Shown here: in pieces, positions 7,953-16,636 of the stretch
Layout: each line of letters begins with the position of its first letter
Position numbering within the stretch: the stretch's first letter is position 1
Source: JALHVH01 sp963773685
GTDB taxonomy: Bacteria > Acidobacteriota > Aminicenantia > Aminicenantales > Saccharicenantaceae
DNA length: 64,000 nucleotides
NCBI GenBank assembly: GCA_963773685.1
Contig: CAVZBY010000011.1
Span: forward strand, 248,001 to 312,000
Direction: 5' to 3'
Notes under the pieces: model-generated
What the model was told of the DNA's origin: nothing
Seen by the model: only the letters and a program-made list of their open reading frames with translations
The model's database searches: none
Position numbers and translations under genes: made by a program

Positions 7953-9164
7953 ATGGGAACCGTTTATTCCATAAGCCGCGTCGGGACCTTCGACGACTGT
8001 CGTCTCCGCTACCGGTTCCAGTACGTCGACCGGTTGAAGGCCGACAAGGAGACCATCGAAGCCTACATGGGAAGCCGCGTCCACGAGGCGCTCCAGGAGC
8101 TCTACCGGTTCGTCCGGAACGGCGTCGTCAAGCCCTCGGAGTGGCTTCTGGGGGTCTATGAAGACCTCTGGGACCGGAACCTGACGGACGCCGTGAAGGT
8201 CATCCGGCAGGAATTCACGGCCGAGGATTACCGCCGGAAAGGCCGGAAATGCCTCGAGGACTATTACCGGACGTACGCGCCCTTCGACGGGGCGAAGGTC
8301 GTGGCGACCGAAAAGAAGGTGACCTTCAAGCTTCGCGACGAGGCCGGGGAGGTCGAGTTCCTCGGCTTCATCGACAGGCTGGACTGGAACGACCGGGACA
8401 AGGTCTTCGAGATCCACGATTACAAGACCTCGGGGAGCCTCCCTTCCCAGGAGGACGCGGACGCGGACGAACAGCTCGGGCTCTATCATATGGCCGTCCG
8501 GAGCGAATGGCCGGAGGCCAAGGACGTCCGGCTCATCTGGCACTACCTCGTCTTCAACAAGGAGATCGCCTCTTCCCGGAAGCCCGAGGACCTGGAGGCG
8601 CTGGAAAAGGAGATCGTCCGCCGCGTGAGACGGATCGAAGCCGCCACGGATTTCCCGCCCACCCGGAGCGCTCTCTGCGATTGGTGCGGATTCCAGGACG
8701 TCTGCCCGGAGTGGAAACATGCCGTCGCCGTGGCGAAACTCCCCGTCAACGAGTATCTCAAGGACGAGGGCGTCACGCTCGTGGCGAAATACGCGGAGCT
8801 TGTGGAGCGGAAAAAGGCCCTGAAGGAGGCGGCGGAGGCCCTCGAGGCCGAGGAGCAGAAGCTCGAGGAGGCGGCGTTCGCCTACGCCCGCTCCCGGGAT
8901 ATCACGGTCATCGACGGGCCCGGCCACCAGCTCGTCCTGTGCGAGAAAAGCGAGGCCTGCGCCCCCCTGAAGAAGGAGGACGCGGCCAAGTGGGAAGGAC
9001 TGCGCCGGCTCCTGCTCGAAGAGAAGAGATACGATGACGTCTCGACCATCAACAATTACATGCTGACAGCCCGGATGAGGGATTGGCCGGAGGCCCTGCG
9101 CGACAAGGTCCGCCGCTTTCTCGTCACCCGCGTCGCAAGGAGCGCCTACCTGAGGAAGAAATAG
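7953..9164 (+). CDS. PD-(D/E)XK nuclease, RecB/AddB-like with iron-sulfur cysteines
   Basis: A 403-residue stand-alone nuclease domain. RecB-family motifs are in order: GSRVHEAL (motif I), GFIDRLD (motif II Asp), IHDYKTS (motif III, D-x-K) and QLGLYHMA (Q-x3-Y). Four cysteines, C16 and C242/C245/C251 (CDWCGFQDVC), match the split C...CxxCx5C iron-sulfur site of AddB and Cas4-like nucleases. No helicase gene is adjacent and no CRISPR array is visible, so a partner must be elsewhere if it acts in recombination. A charged coiled-coil-like segment follows at ~275-310 (ERKKALKEAAEALEAEEQK). Confidence 0.85.
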   Translation: MGTVYSISRVGTFDDCRLRYRFQYVDRLKADKETIEAYMGSRVHEALQELYRFVRNGVVKPSEWLLGVYEDLWDRNLTDAVKVIRQEFTAEDYRRKGRKCLEDYYRTYAPFDGAKVVATEKKVTFKLRDEAGEVEFLGFIDRLDWNDRDKVFEIHDYKTSGSLPSQEDADADEQLGLYHMAVRSEWPEAKDVRLIWHYLVFNKEIASSRKPEDLEALEKEIVRRVRRIEAATDFPPTRSALCDWCGFQDVCPEWKHAVAVAKLPVNEYLKDEGVTLVAKYAELVERKKALKEAAEALEAEEQKLEEAAFAYARSRDITVIDGPGHQLVLCEKSEACAPLKKEDAAKWEGLRRLLLEEKRYDDVSTINNYMLTARMRDWPEALRDKVRRFLVTRVARSAYLRKK

Positions 9165-9165
9165 C

Positions 9166-9196
9166 CCTCGGCCCGGCACCGGCCGCGGGGCCGAGG
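9166..9196 (+). terminator. GC-rich stem-loop after the nuclease gene
   Basis: CCTCGGCCC (9166-9174) pairs perfectly with GGGCCGAGG (9188-9196) across a 13-nt loop, immediately after the stop codon. No U-tract follows, so it may be a processing or stability hairpin rather than an intrinsic terminator. Confidence 0.4.
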
Positions 9197-9225
9197 TTGC
9201 GGCTCCGCTCCGATTCTCCTATAAT
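9197..9225 (+). promoter_or_regulatory. candidate sigma70 promoter for the 153-residue membrane protein and beta-CASP gene
   Basis: TTGCGG, 17 nt, perfect TATAAT, followed by a ~24-nt leader with AAAGGAGAG just before ATG 9256. Confidence 0.6.
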
Positions 9226-9255
9226 CGGCGTGGACCCGGGCAAAGGAGAGACCCC

Positions 9256-9717
9256 ATGGAGAACGTCGGCGAAGAATTGAGGAGCGCGCACAGGCCGGCA
9301 TCGTTCGTCGGCATCGCGATCATCGTCAGCCTCTTCCTCTATCTCGTCGTTGTCGAGGTCCTGCGGGCGACGATGGGCCCGTTCCGCGGGCTCATTTCCC
9401 TGCCGGGGATCGCAACCCTCCGCTACGTCTTCTACGGCCTCGCGGTCGTCGAAGTCCTCGTCACCCGGTGGCTCCAGGGGCTCCTCCTCCGGCGCGCGCC
9501 CGGGGACGACGCGCGGGCCACGATCCTGAAGCTCGCCCGGACCTCGATCGTGACCTTAAGTCTGAGCGAGGTTCCGGCCCTTCTCGGTTTCGTCCTGTTC
9601 CTTCTCGGCGGCCTGAACAAGGATTTCTACGCCCTTCTGGCGGTCTCGCTGGTCCTGGCTTTCATGTATTTCCCGCGCCTCAGGAGCTGGGAGGACTGGG
9701 TCGAGAGGAAGGCCTGA
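9256..9717 (+). CDS. hypothetical four-helix membrane protein
   Basis: A 153-residue protein I do not recognise. It has about four hydrophobic segments (residues ~17-38, ~50-72, ~96-116, ~120-138), including VGIAIIVSLFLYLVVVEVL near the N-terminus. The Shine-Dalgarno AAAGGAGAG sits 8 nt before the ATG. The beta-CASP RNase gene starts 5 nt after its stop, so the two are probably one transcript. Confidence 0.65.
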   Translation: MENVGEELRSAHRPASFVGIAIIVSLFLYLVVVEVLRATMGPFRGLISLPGIATLRYVFYGLAVVEVLVTRWLQGLLLRRAPGDDARATILKLARTSIVTLSLSEVPALLGFVLFLLGGLNKDFYALLAVSLVLAFMYFPRLRSWEDWVERKA

Positions 9718-9722
9718 GCGCC

Positions 9723-11125
9723 ATGCGGCTGAAGATCCTGGGCGCGGCCCGTCAGGTCACGGGCTCGAGCTACGCCGTCGAAGCCGACGGGGCGACGGTC
9801 CTGGTCGATTGCGGCCTCTACCAGGAGCGGCAGTTCCTCGTCCCGGAACTGGGACCCCTTTCCGGTCCCGCCCGACCGAATCGATGCCGTCCTCCTGACC
9901 CACGCCCATCTCGATCATTGCGGGCTCCTCCCGCGCCTCGTCCGGCAGGGGTTTTCCGGACCCATCGTGACGACCGCAGCCACGGCCGACCTCCTGCCCA
10001 TCGTGCTCGGCGACGCCGCCCGCATCCAGGAGGAGGACGCGGCCTACAAAAAAAGGCGGCACGCGAAGGAGGGGAGGCGCGGGCCCTACGAAGAGATCCC
10101 CTTGTACACAACGGACGACGTCGAAAGGACGCTGGCCCTCATCGAGGTCATCCCCTACGAACGTATCCGAAAGCGTCGACGGGGGGCTCTCGGTCCTGTT
10201 CCACGACGCGGGGCACATCCTGGGATCGGCCATGATCGAGGTCCGGTCGGGGAAGGGAAGTGACGCCCGGTCCCTGGTCTTTTCCGGGGACATCGGCCAG
10301 TGGAACAAGCCGCTCGTCCGGGACCCATCGGTCTTTGCCGGGGCCGACTATGTCGTCATGGAGACGACCTACGGCGACCGGAACCACGACGACCCGAAGG
10401 ACGTGCAGAGCCTGCTGTGCGACATCGTCGCGAAGACCGTCGCCTCAGGAGGCAACGTCGTCATCCCCACGTTCGCCATCGAACGGGCCCAGGAGCTGTT
10501 GTTCCATTTCAGCAGGCTCCGCCATGAACGCTGCATCCCGCCCGTCCTGGTGTTCCTCGACAGCCCCATGGCGGTGGACGTGACGGGCGTCTTCGAGAGT
10601 CACCTGGAAAGCCTGGACGAAGAGACCAAGGCCTTGTTCAGGTCGGGAAAGAGGCCCTTCGATTTTCCGGGCCTGAAGCTCATCCGAACGAGCGAGGAAT
10701 CCAAGGCCATCAACTCCATCCGGGGGTCCTGCATCATCATGGCCGGCTCGGGAATGTGCACGGGAGGCCGCATCAAACAGCATCTCATCCGGAACATCTC
10801 CCGGCCCGATTCGACCATCCTGTTCGTCGGTTTCCAGGCGAAGGAAACGCTCGGCCGCCATATCCTCGAAGGGGCTTCCCCGGTCCGGATCCTGGGCGAG
10901 ACGTGTCCGGTCCGGGCCCGCATCGAGAAGATCCTGGGCTTCTCGGCCCACGCCGACCGGAAAGGACTCTTCCGATGGCTCGATGCCTTCGAAGCGCCCC
11001 CGCGCCGCCTGTTCCTGACCCACGGCGAAAATGCGACCCCTCTCGCCCTCGCCGACGAGCTCCGCCGCGACCGGGGCTGGCAGGTCTCCGTGCCGGAGTA
11101 TCTGGAAGAGTTCGATCTTCCGTAG
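9723..11125 (+). CDS. beta-CASP metallo-beta-lactamase RNase (CPSF/Ysh1-like), two frame breaks
   Basis: Once two +1 shifts are allowed, this reads as one ~466-residue MBL-fold nuclease. Segment 1 starts MRLKILGAARQVTGSSY and gives VDCGLYQER; the frame must move by one base near 9835-9846, after which RNWDPFP and the metal motif THAHLDHCG appear. A second one-base shift near 10158-10172 restores HDAGHILGS, the GDIG motif, METTYGDR, the beta-CASP domain and SAHADRKGL plus FLTHGE at the end. The family cleaves RNA endo- or exonucleolytically. All expected motifs survive in the three frames, so indel error is more likely than decay; no intact start or Shine-Dalgarno supports separate genes. Confidence 0.8.
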
Positions 11126-11167
11126 CTTCGAGCACCGCCCGCCGCGGCTCCCGCCTCAAAGGTCCTT

Positions 11168-11758
11168 TCAGACCGCCGGATCTCTGCCCTTATGGAAATT
11201 GATCCGGAACGAATAGGACTTGCGGGGGACCATCATGCTCGACGGCGTCAAACGGACGCCGATCGCCGAGACGGGAACGGCGGCGAATATGAATTCCTGG
11301 CCGGAGACGTCCCAGCCCTTATAGCCCGGCGCGAACATCTTGCCCGGCAAAAGACCTTCGGCCCGGGCCATCCCGGCCAGCCAGCGGCCCGCCTGGCGGG
11401 AGATGTTCGTAACGGCTTCGGACCCGAGCCAGTCCAGGACGAGGCCGCGGAGGAGGTCTCCTTCAGCAGACAGGCGAGCCACGGTCTCTTCGAGATCGGG
11501 ACCGATGGTGCAGACGCACAGCGCGGCCTTTTCCGCGCCGCGGAAAACGGGCAGGCCGGGAAGCTCGTCCTTTTCCAGGATGACCGCGACGACGCCGGGA
11601 CGGAGGAGATCGAGGGCCCGGCGCGTCTCCTCGCCGACGAGAGCGCGGAGCGGCCGGGGCGCGCCCGCCGCGCCCTTTCTATATCCCAGACGGAGGAGGA
11701 CCTTCCTCTCTACGAAGACGACGGGAGCGAGAGGGGGGCACTCGATCAGCCGGGACAC
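11168..11758 (-). CDS. MetH reactivation-domain-like protein (cobalamin-dependent methionine synthase activation)
   Basis: A 196-residue protein whose C-terminal third has FAPGYKGWDVSGQ, then IGVRLTPSSMMVPRKS, the pattern of the SAM-binding reactivation domain of cobalamin methionine synthase and of stand-alone versions such as that of Thermotoga. Those proteins re-methylate cob(II)alamin using SAM and an electron donor. The start is GTG 11758, preceded by CGGGAGGT; the upstream open frame has no homologous features and no site. It is the last gene of the corrinoid operon, 55 nt after the MttB-family gene. It probably rescues the operon's corrinoid protein. Confidence 0.75.
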   Translation of the reverse strand: MSRLIECPPLAPVVFVERKVLLRLGYRKGAAGAPRPLRALVGEETRRALDLLRPGVVAVILEKDELPGLPVFRGAEKAALCVCTIGPDLEETVARLSAEGDLLRGLVLDWLGSEAVTNISRQAGRWLAGMARAEGLLPGKMFAPGYKGWDVSGQEFIFAAVPVSAIGVRLTPSSMMVPRKSYSFRINFHKGRDPAV

Positions 11759-11813
11759 GTCGACCTCCCGGGCCCGGCCGGGCACGCCCGGAAGAGCCGC
11801 CGAACCGCCGCCA

Positions 11814-13283
11814 TCAGACCTCGGGAAGAGAGGAGATCCCGCTCGCCGAGGCGTAGGCGCCCATGATCTTCTTGAGGTCGCCCGCCTTTTTCGATTCCAG
11901 GAGACCGGCGGGGCCGGCCCCAAGCCTGCGCGCGACCTCTTCGGCCGCCCTCTGGTCCATCGATTTCCGGCCGAGAGAGACCCAGGCTTCGTACGTGTCC
12001 CGGTCGATGATCCCCGGGAAGCTGTGCTCCTTCCGATACCATTGACGCGTATGGGGCAGGGACAGGAACTGGGCGCCCGCCGCGATGGCCTCGAACTTGT
12101 CCAGGGCGATGACCTCGTCCCTCTGCTCGATGCCGCGGACGAGCCTCCTGGCCATGCCGCAGATCTCGTCGTCGATGACGAGCTTCTCCAGGCTCTGGCA
12201 GCTCTCGAAATTGAGCATGCCCGGCCCGGAGATGACGTTGATCCCGGCCAGGGCGGCCAGGACCGCGCCGATCCCGGTCTCCAGCCCCGCCTGGGCGTCG
12301 TTGACCTTCGCGTCGGAGAGGCCCATGTAGGCCTGAGATGGAAGGTGGAGCGTCTTGGCGATCTGGGCGTAAGCCGAATCGATCATCATCGTTTCGATCG
12401 CTCCCATGGGCGTCGTCCCCTTGCGCATGTCGAAGCTCGCCGGGGAGCCGCCGAAGATGACCGGCGCCCCTTCCTTGGCGAGCTGGCAGATGACGATGCC
12501 GCCGACGCTCTCGGCGACGTGCTGGACGAGGGCCCCCGCGAGGGTCACGAGCGAGGTGGCGCCGGTCAGGCTCATGGAGATGGTCTCGCTCGGGATACCC
12601 GCCCGGGCCGCGTCGATGAGGCTCTGGCTCGTCAGATGGCTCCACTTGAGCGGAGGGGAGGGGCAGGCGTCGAAGATGGCCAGGGGCTTGGCCGCGAGCT
12701 CCGCGGCGCTTCCCCGGACGGCGACGAGCATCTCGCGCATGGGCTTGAAGGACTCGACGCGGAACGTCCCTGTCACGAACGGCTTGGAGGAGCGGAGGAG
12801 CCCCAGGTAGAGCCGGTAGGCGTCGGCGACCGGGAGGGGCACGTCCGAGCTGACGAGGGCCGTGCTCTGGAAGTCCACGTTGCCGAGCGTCTCGACGAGG
12901 TCGTAAAGCCGGACGAGGTCACGGGTCACGGCCTTCCGTTCGACCCCCGTCTCATGATCGAGAATGGACACGGCGGCGGAGCCGGGGTCGAAATGGACCT
13001 CGTCGCCGCCGACGACGTACTCTTTCGTCCCCGCCCGGTCGTACATCCGGACGATCTCGGGCGTCGTGGCCAGGCATTTCTCGATGAGCGGCCGGCTGAG
13101 ATGGGCCCGCGCCGAGGCGGCGTCGACCTTCTGGCCCGCCGCGGCCAAAAGGTCCAGGGCTTCGGGATTCTCGATGAAGAGGCCCCGCTTTTCGAGGAGC
13201 TGGTAGGCTTCGTCGACGATCTTGGCGATGAATTCCGGGCTCAGAAGCTCGATCTTGGGTCGGGTCGTGGCGATCATGGTCAT
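11814..13283 (-). CDS. MttB-family corrinoid methyltransferase (non-pyrrolysine)
   Basis: A 489-residue member of the trimethylamine:corrinoid methyltransferase family. Family-like segments include FDPGSAAVSILDHETG near residue 95, SSKPFVTG, a glycine-rich GATSLVTLAGALVQH and the late SGPGMLNFESCQS. The frame is open throughout with no in-frame TAG, so it lacks the pyrrolysine of classical MttB; such homologues demethylate quaternary amines such as glycine betaine, proline betaine or carnitine. The substrate here is unknown. ATG 13283 overlaps the corrinoid-protein stop by 4 bp (ATGA), supporting a stoichiometric partnership. Confidence 0.88.
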   Translation of the reverse strand: MTMIATTRPKIELLSPEFIAKIVDEAYQLLEKRGLFIENPEALDLLAAAGQKVDAASARAHLSRPLIEKCLATTPEIVRMYDRAGTKEYVVGGDEVHFDPGSAAVSILDHETGVERKAVTRDLVRLYDLVETLGNVDFQSTALVSSDVPLPVADAYRLYLGLLRSSKPFVTGTFRVESFKPMREMLVAVRGSAAELAAKPLAIFDACPSPPLKWSHLTSQSLIDAARAGIPSETISMSLTGATSLVTLAGALVQHVAESVGGIVICQLAKEGAPVIFGGSPASFDMRKGTTPMGAIETMMIDSAYAQIAKTLHLPSQAYMGLSDAKVNDAQAGLETGIGAVLAALAGINVISGPGMLNFESCQSLEKLVIDDEICGMARRLVRGIEQRDEVIALDKFEAIAAGAQFLSLPHTRQWYRKEHSFPGIIDRDTYEAWVSLGRKSMDQRAAEEVARRLGAGPAGLLESKKAGDLKKIMGAYASASGISSLPEV

Positions 13284-13930
13284 CTCCCCATCAGGGCCTT
13301 GGCCTCTTTGACGGCCAGGGCCGCGTTTTCGGCATATCCCTGGGCCCCGATATCCTCGGCCCACTTCCGGGTGGCGGGGGCGCCGCCCACGAGAACCTTG
13401 AACTTTCCGGAAAGCCCCTGGACTCCCAGGAGCTCGATGAACCGCTTCTGGTTGAGCATGGTCGTCGTCAGGAGGGCCGAGAGGCAGATGAGGTCCGCCC
13501 CCTCGGCCTGGGCCTTTTCGATGAACCGCTCGAGCTTGACGTCGGCCCCGAGGTCGAAGACCTCGAATCCGTTGGCCTGGAGCATGGACGATACCAGGTT
13601 CTTGCCGATATCGTGGATGTCCCCTTCGACGGTCCCGATCACGACCTTGCCCAGCGAGCGCGACTTGACGTGGGCCTTGGCCATCTCCGGCTGAAGGACG
13701 TCCATGGCCGCCTTCATGCATTCGGCGCTGGTGATGAGCTCGGGCAGGAAATATTCGCCCTTCTCCCACAGCTCGCCGACCACCTGGATCCCGGGGACGT
13801 ACCCCTGGTCGATGACCTCGTTGAGATCCAGACCCAAGCGGACGGCCTCGAGGGCCAGCTCTCGGGCCGCGGGCCTGTCCCCGTCGATGATCGCCTTGCG
13901 GATGCTTTGATACAGCTCTTCCTTCTTCAT
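13280..13930 (-). CDS. corrinoid (B12-binding) methyl carrier protein, MtaC/MttC-like
   Basis: A 216-residue two-domain corrinoid protein: an N-terminal helical cap (residues ~1-88) and a C-terminal B12-binding Rossmann domain. The lower-ligand motif is GDIHDIGKN with H106, followed by the usual hydrophobic SALLTTTM and GGAPATRKWAEDIGA. It accepts the methyl group from the MttB-family enzyme on Co(I) and hands it to an acceptor methyltransferase. AAGGAGAG precedes the ATG. It overlaps both neighbours by 4 bp (ATGA at 13927-13930 and 13280-13283), the tightest coupling in the operon. Confidence 0.92.
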   Translation of the reverse strand: MKKEELYQSIRKAIIDGDRPAARELALEAVRLGLDLNEVIDQGYVPGIQVVGELWEKGEYFLPELITSAECMKAAMDVLQPEMAKAHVKSRSLGKVVIGTVEGDIHDIGKNLVSSMLQANGFEVFDLGADVKLERFIEKAQAEGADLICLSALLTTTMLNQKRFIELLGVQGLSGKFKVLVGGAPATRKWAEDIGAQGYAENAALAVKEAKALMGR

Positions 13931-14838
13931 TGTTCTCTCCTTTCGCCGGATTTCCCTTTATGGATGAGTCCCGACATCTTTCGGATGTGATCAGGGCCGG
14001 TCCCGCAACAGCCGCCGATGACGTTCGCCCCCGCCTCGAGGATGGCCGGGACGAATTCGACATACGCCTCAAGGCCCTGGGAATAAGAGACCGCGCCGTC
14101 GGTGCCGAGAGCGGGCTTTCCGGCATTGGCCTGGGCGACGACCGGAAGGCGCGTCGCCTGCCGGAATGCCCTCACAAGCCCGACCATCTCCCGGCTGTCG
14201 AGCGTGCAGTTGGCGCCGACGGCCGAGGCTCCGGCCCTTTCCAGGGCTTCGACGGCCGCGGGCACCGAGTTCCCCATGAGCGTGAAATAGCCGCGGGGGT
14301 AGGCATTGAAGGTCAGGGTGACGAACACGGGCAGGGAAGGGGCCCCGGACCGGGCCGCCCGGAACGCCGCCAGGGCCTCCCTGAGATCGTATTGCGTTTC
14401 GATGATCAGGAGATCGGCGCCGCCGCGGGCGAGCGCTTCCGCCTGTTCGGCGAAAGCCTCCTCGAACTCCGCCTCCGTGAACTCGCCCTGGGGCTTGAGG
14501 AACTTGCCCGTCGGGCCGATGCTCCCGGCGACGAAACGGCCCGCGGGCGCCGCTTCCCGGGCGATGCGGGCCGCGGCCGTGTTGAGCTCGGCCGCCCGGC
14601 CCTCGAGGCCGTAAGCGGCGAGCTTGATGCGGCTCCCGCCGAAGCTGTTGGTCGAAACGGCGTCGGCCCCGGCCTCGAAATAGCTCGCATGGATCTCCCT
14701 GACGACCTCCGGCCGCTCCGCGTTCCAGGCCTCGAGGCACGCTCCCTGAGGCAGGCCGCGGCGGAAGAGCTCCGTGCCCATGCCGCCGTCGAAAAGGACG
14801 GGCCGCTCGCTGACGAGATCGAGAATGGTTCGGCTCAT
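13927..14838 (-). CDS. homocysteine S-methyltransferase (MetH N-terminal-domain type)
   Basis: A 303-residue TIM-barrel homocysteine methyltransferase. The three zinc ligands are visible as C211 (GANC) and C277-C278 (GGCCGT); the N-terminus has DGGMGTELFRRG and the substrate loop TNSFGGSR. It carries no B12 or folate domain, so it corresponds to the first module of MetH or to betaine-homocysteine methyltransferases. I chose ATG 14838 because AGTGAGG lies 6 nt upstream; a GTG at 14850 is the alternative. Being coupled to the corrinoid protein gene implies it draws methyl from that protein and makes methionine. Confidence 0.88.
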   Translation of the reverse strand: MSRTILDLVSERPVLFDGGMGTELFRRGLPQGACLEAWNAERPEVVREIHASYFEAGADAVSTNSFGGSRIKLAAYGLEGRAAELNTAAARIAREAAPAGRFVAGSIGPTGKFLKPQGEFTEAEFEEAFAEQAEALARGGADLLIIETQYDLREALAAFRAARSGAPSLPVFVTLTFNAYPRGYFTLMGNSVPAAVEALERAGASAVGANCTLDSREMVGLVRAFRQATRLPVVAQANAGKPALGTDGAVSYSQGLEAYVEFVPAILEAGANVIGGCCGTGPDHIRKMSGLIHKGKSGERREQ

Positions 14839-14850
14839 ATCGGACCTCAC

Positions 14851-16614
14851 TTAGGGATAGGGCTGCAGCCTCAGGGCCTTGACGAATTCCTTTTGGAAGG
14901 CCGGCGAGGAGGCCAGAGAGACGTGCTTGATCCTCCGGGCGAACGCTTCGATCTTCCCGCGCTCTGTCCGGGACATGAGGAGCTTCCGGGCGCCGGCCAG
15001 GGACGAATTGCCGACGAAAGCGACCTTGGACGCGGCCATCGAGGGGAGGAGCCCGACCGACATCGCGTTCCGGACGTTGAGCGAGGCGCCGAACGCGCCG
15101 GCCACGAAGACCCGGTCGAGGTCGGCGACCCCGATCCCGGCATCCTCCAGCATCAGCCGGACGCCCGTCCTCACGGCCGCGACGGCGAGCTGAAGATTCC
15201 GGACGTCCCGTTGGGTCAGGGAGATCCCTTCGGCGACCGTGAGCGAGCGCGACGCCGCCGGGATCCGTCCGTCGGCGGAAACGAGACCGTGCCGAAGCCC
15301 GACGGCGAGGATATCGACGAGCCCCGTCCCGCATACGCCGCGGGCCGGGGCGCCGCCGATCGTCCGGACGACCGGGCCGTTGTTCCAGCGGACGGCGCAA
15401 ACGGCGCCGGGGATGGCCATCATCCCGCAGTCTATGGACATGCCCTCGAACGCCGGGCCGGCCGCGGTCGAAGTCGTCGTCGTGCGCGATCCCTTCTTCA
15501 GGACGATCTCGCCGTTGGTCCCCAGGTCGATGAACAGGATATTGCCCGGCCTGGCCGCGAGGTCCAAAGCCGAGACCCCGGCCGCGATATCTCCGCCGAC
15601 GAAACTCTTGAGGTTCGGGGCGAGGTGGACCCGGCCCCGGGGATGGACCGAGAGCCCGAGGTCCGCAGCCCTGGCCGAGGGCGCTGTCGCGAATGCGGCA
15701 TGATAGGGGGCCGCGGCGAGCGTCGCCGCGGAAACACCGAGGAGGATATGGCCCATGGCCGTGTTCCCGGCGGCGACGATCTCGTAGATGTGATCGGAGG
15801 CCACGTCGTGCTCGCGGGCAAGGCCGGCGATCATGCCGTCCACCTGCCGCCGCAGGACATCGGCGAGGCGTTCGAGGTTCCCAGCGGCCGCGCCGGCGTA
15901 GGTGATCCTCGAGACGACATCGGCGCCATAAGGGGCCTGGGCGTTCGCGGCGGCCGCGCGCCCGAGCCTTTTCCCTGAGATCAAATCGACGAGTTCGGCC
16001 ACAATAGTGCTCGTGCCGATGTCGACGGCGGCGCCGAAGCAACGGCTCGTTGTGTTGCCGGGTTCGACGTCCAGGAGCTCGTTTCCGTCGAGGATGGTCG
16101 CGGTGACGCGTCCGCCTTCGCGGCCCATCACGGCCGCCGCGCGGGCGGCCGCCCCGGCGAAGAAACGCAGGCGCTTGCCGATCTTCCTCTCGATGGACTC
16201 GACGGCCGAGACCGGATCCGCCAGGCCGGGCGCGGGGACGATGAATGAAAACTTGCGGACAGCGGGATCGGGCCGGATCTGGACCTCGAGACCGACCTCG
16301 AGGACCGCGATGTCCCCGAGCAGGGACGACCCGGGGACCTTGACATCGAGATCTCCGCGGACCCGGGTCAGGCAGGCCAGGCGGAGACCGGAGCGAACCC
16401 TTTTTTCCCCGAGGAACGCGGCTTCCCGTTCCCCGGCGGGGGAGACCTCACCTCGGACGATCCGGACGAGGCACTTGCCGCAGACCCCCCGCCCGCCGCA
16501 ATAAAGGCTCATGGGGACGCCCGCCGCCCGGAGGACGTCGGACAGGAGGTCCCCCCGCGCGGCGGTGCCCGTCGCGTGCGGCGCAAGGACCCTGACCGAA
16601 AATCTCCTGGACAT
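14851..16614 (-). CDS. reductive activator of corrinoid protein, RACo-like (2Fe-2S ferredoxin + ASKHA ATPase)
   Basis: A 587-residue protein. Residues ~1-95 are a plant-type ferredoxin with C39, C45, C48 and C81 (YCGGRGVCGKC then LAC). The rest is the DUF4445/ASKHA ATPase fold with DIGTSTIVAELVD near 197, AAGNTAMGH, and IDLGTNGEI followed by GPAFEGMSIDCGM. RACo proteins use ATP to drive electrons uphill and reduce Co(II) corrinoid to active Co(I). GGGAGG precedes the ATG. Lying 12 nt upstream of the homocysteine methyltransferase, it is the operon's repair enzyme for oxidised corrinoid protein. Confidence 0.92.
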   Translation of the reverse strand: MSRRFSVRVLAPHATGTAARGDLLSDVLRAAGVPMSLYCGGRGVCGKCLVRIVRGEVSPAGEREAAFLGEKRVRSGLRLACLTRVRGDLDVKVPGSSLLGDIAVLEVGLEVQIRPDPAVRKFSFIVPAPGLADPVSAVESIERKIGKRLRFFAGAAARAAAVMGREGGRVTATILDGNELLDVEPGNTTSRCFGAAVDIGTSTIVAELVDLISGKRLGRAAAANAQAPYGADVVSRITYAGAAAGNLERLADVLRRQVDGMIAGLAREHDVASDHIYEIVAAGNTAMGHILLGVSAATLAAAPYHAAFATAPSARAADLGLSVHPRGRVHLAPNLKSFVGGDIAAGVSALDLAARPGNILFIDLGTNGEIVLKKGSRTTTTSTAAGPAFEGMSIDCGMMAIPGAVCAVRWNNGPVVRTIGGAPARGVCGTGLVDILAVGLRHGLVSADGRIPAASRSLTVAEGISLTQRDVRNLQLAVAAVRTGVRLMLEDAGIGVADLDRVFVAGAFGASLNVRNAMSVGLLPSMAASKVAFVGNSSLAGARKLLMSRTERGKIEAFARRIKHVSLASSPAFQKEFVKALRLQPYP

Positions 16615-16636
16615 CGTGCCTCCCGAAAGCCCTATT

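Noticed and set aside
7953..9164. Cas4 identity for the PD-(D/E)XK nuclease
   Set aside because: It is twice the length of typical Cas4 and has no CRISPR context; a RecB/AddB-like nuclease is the safer call.
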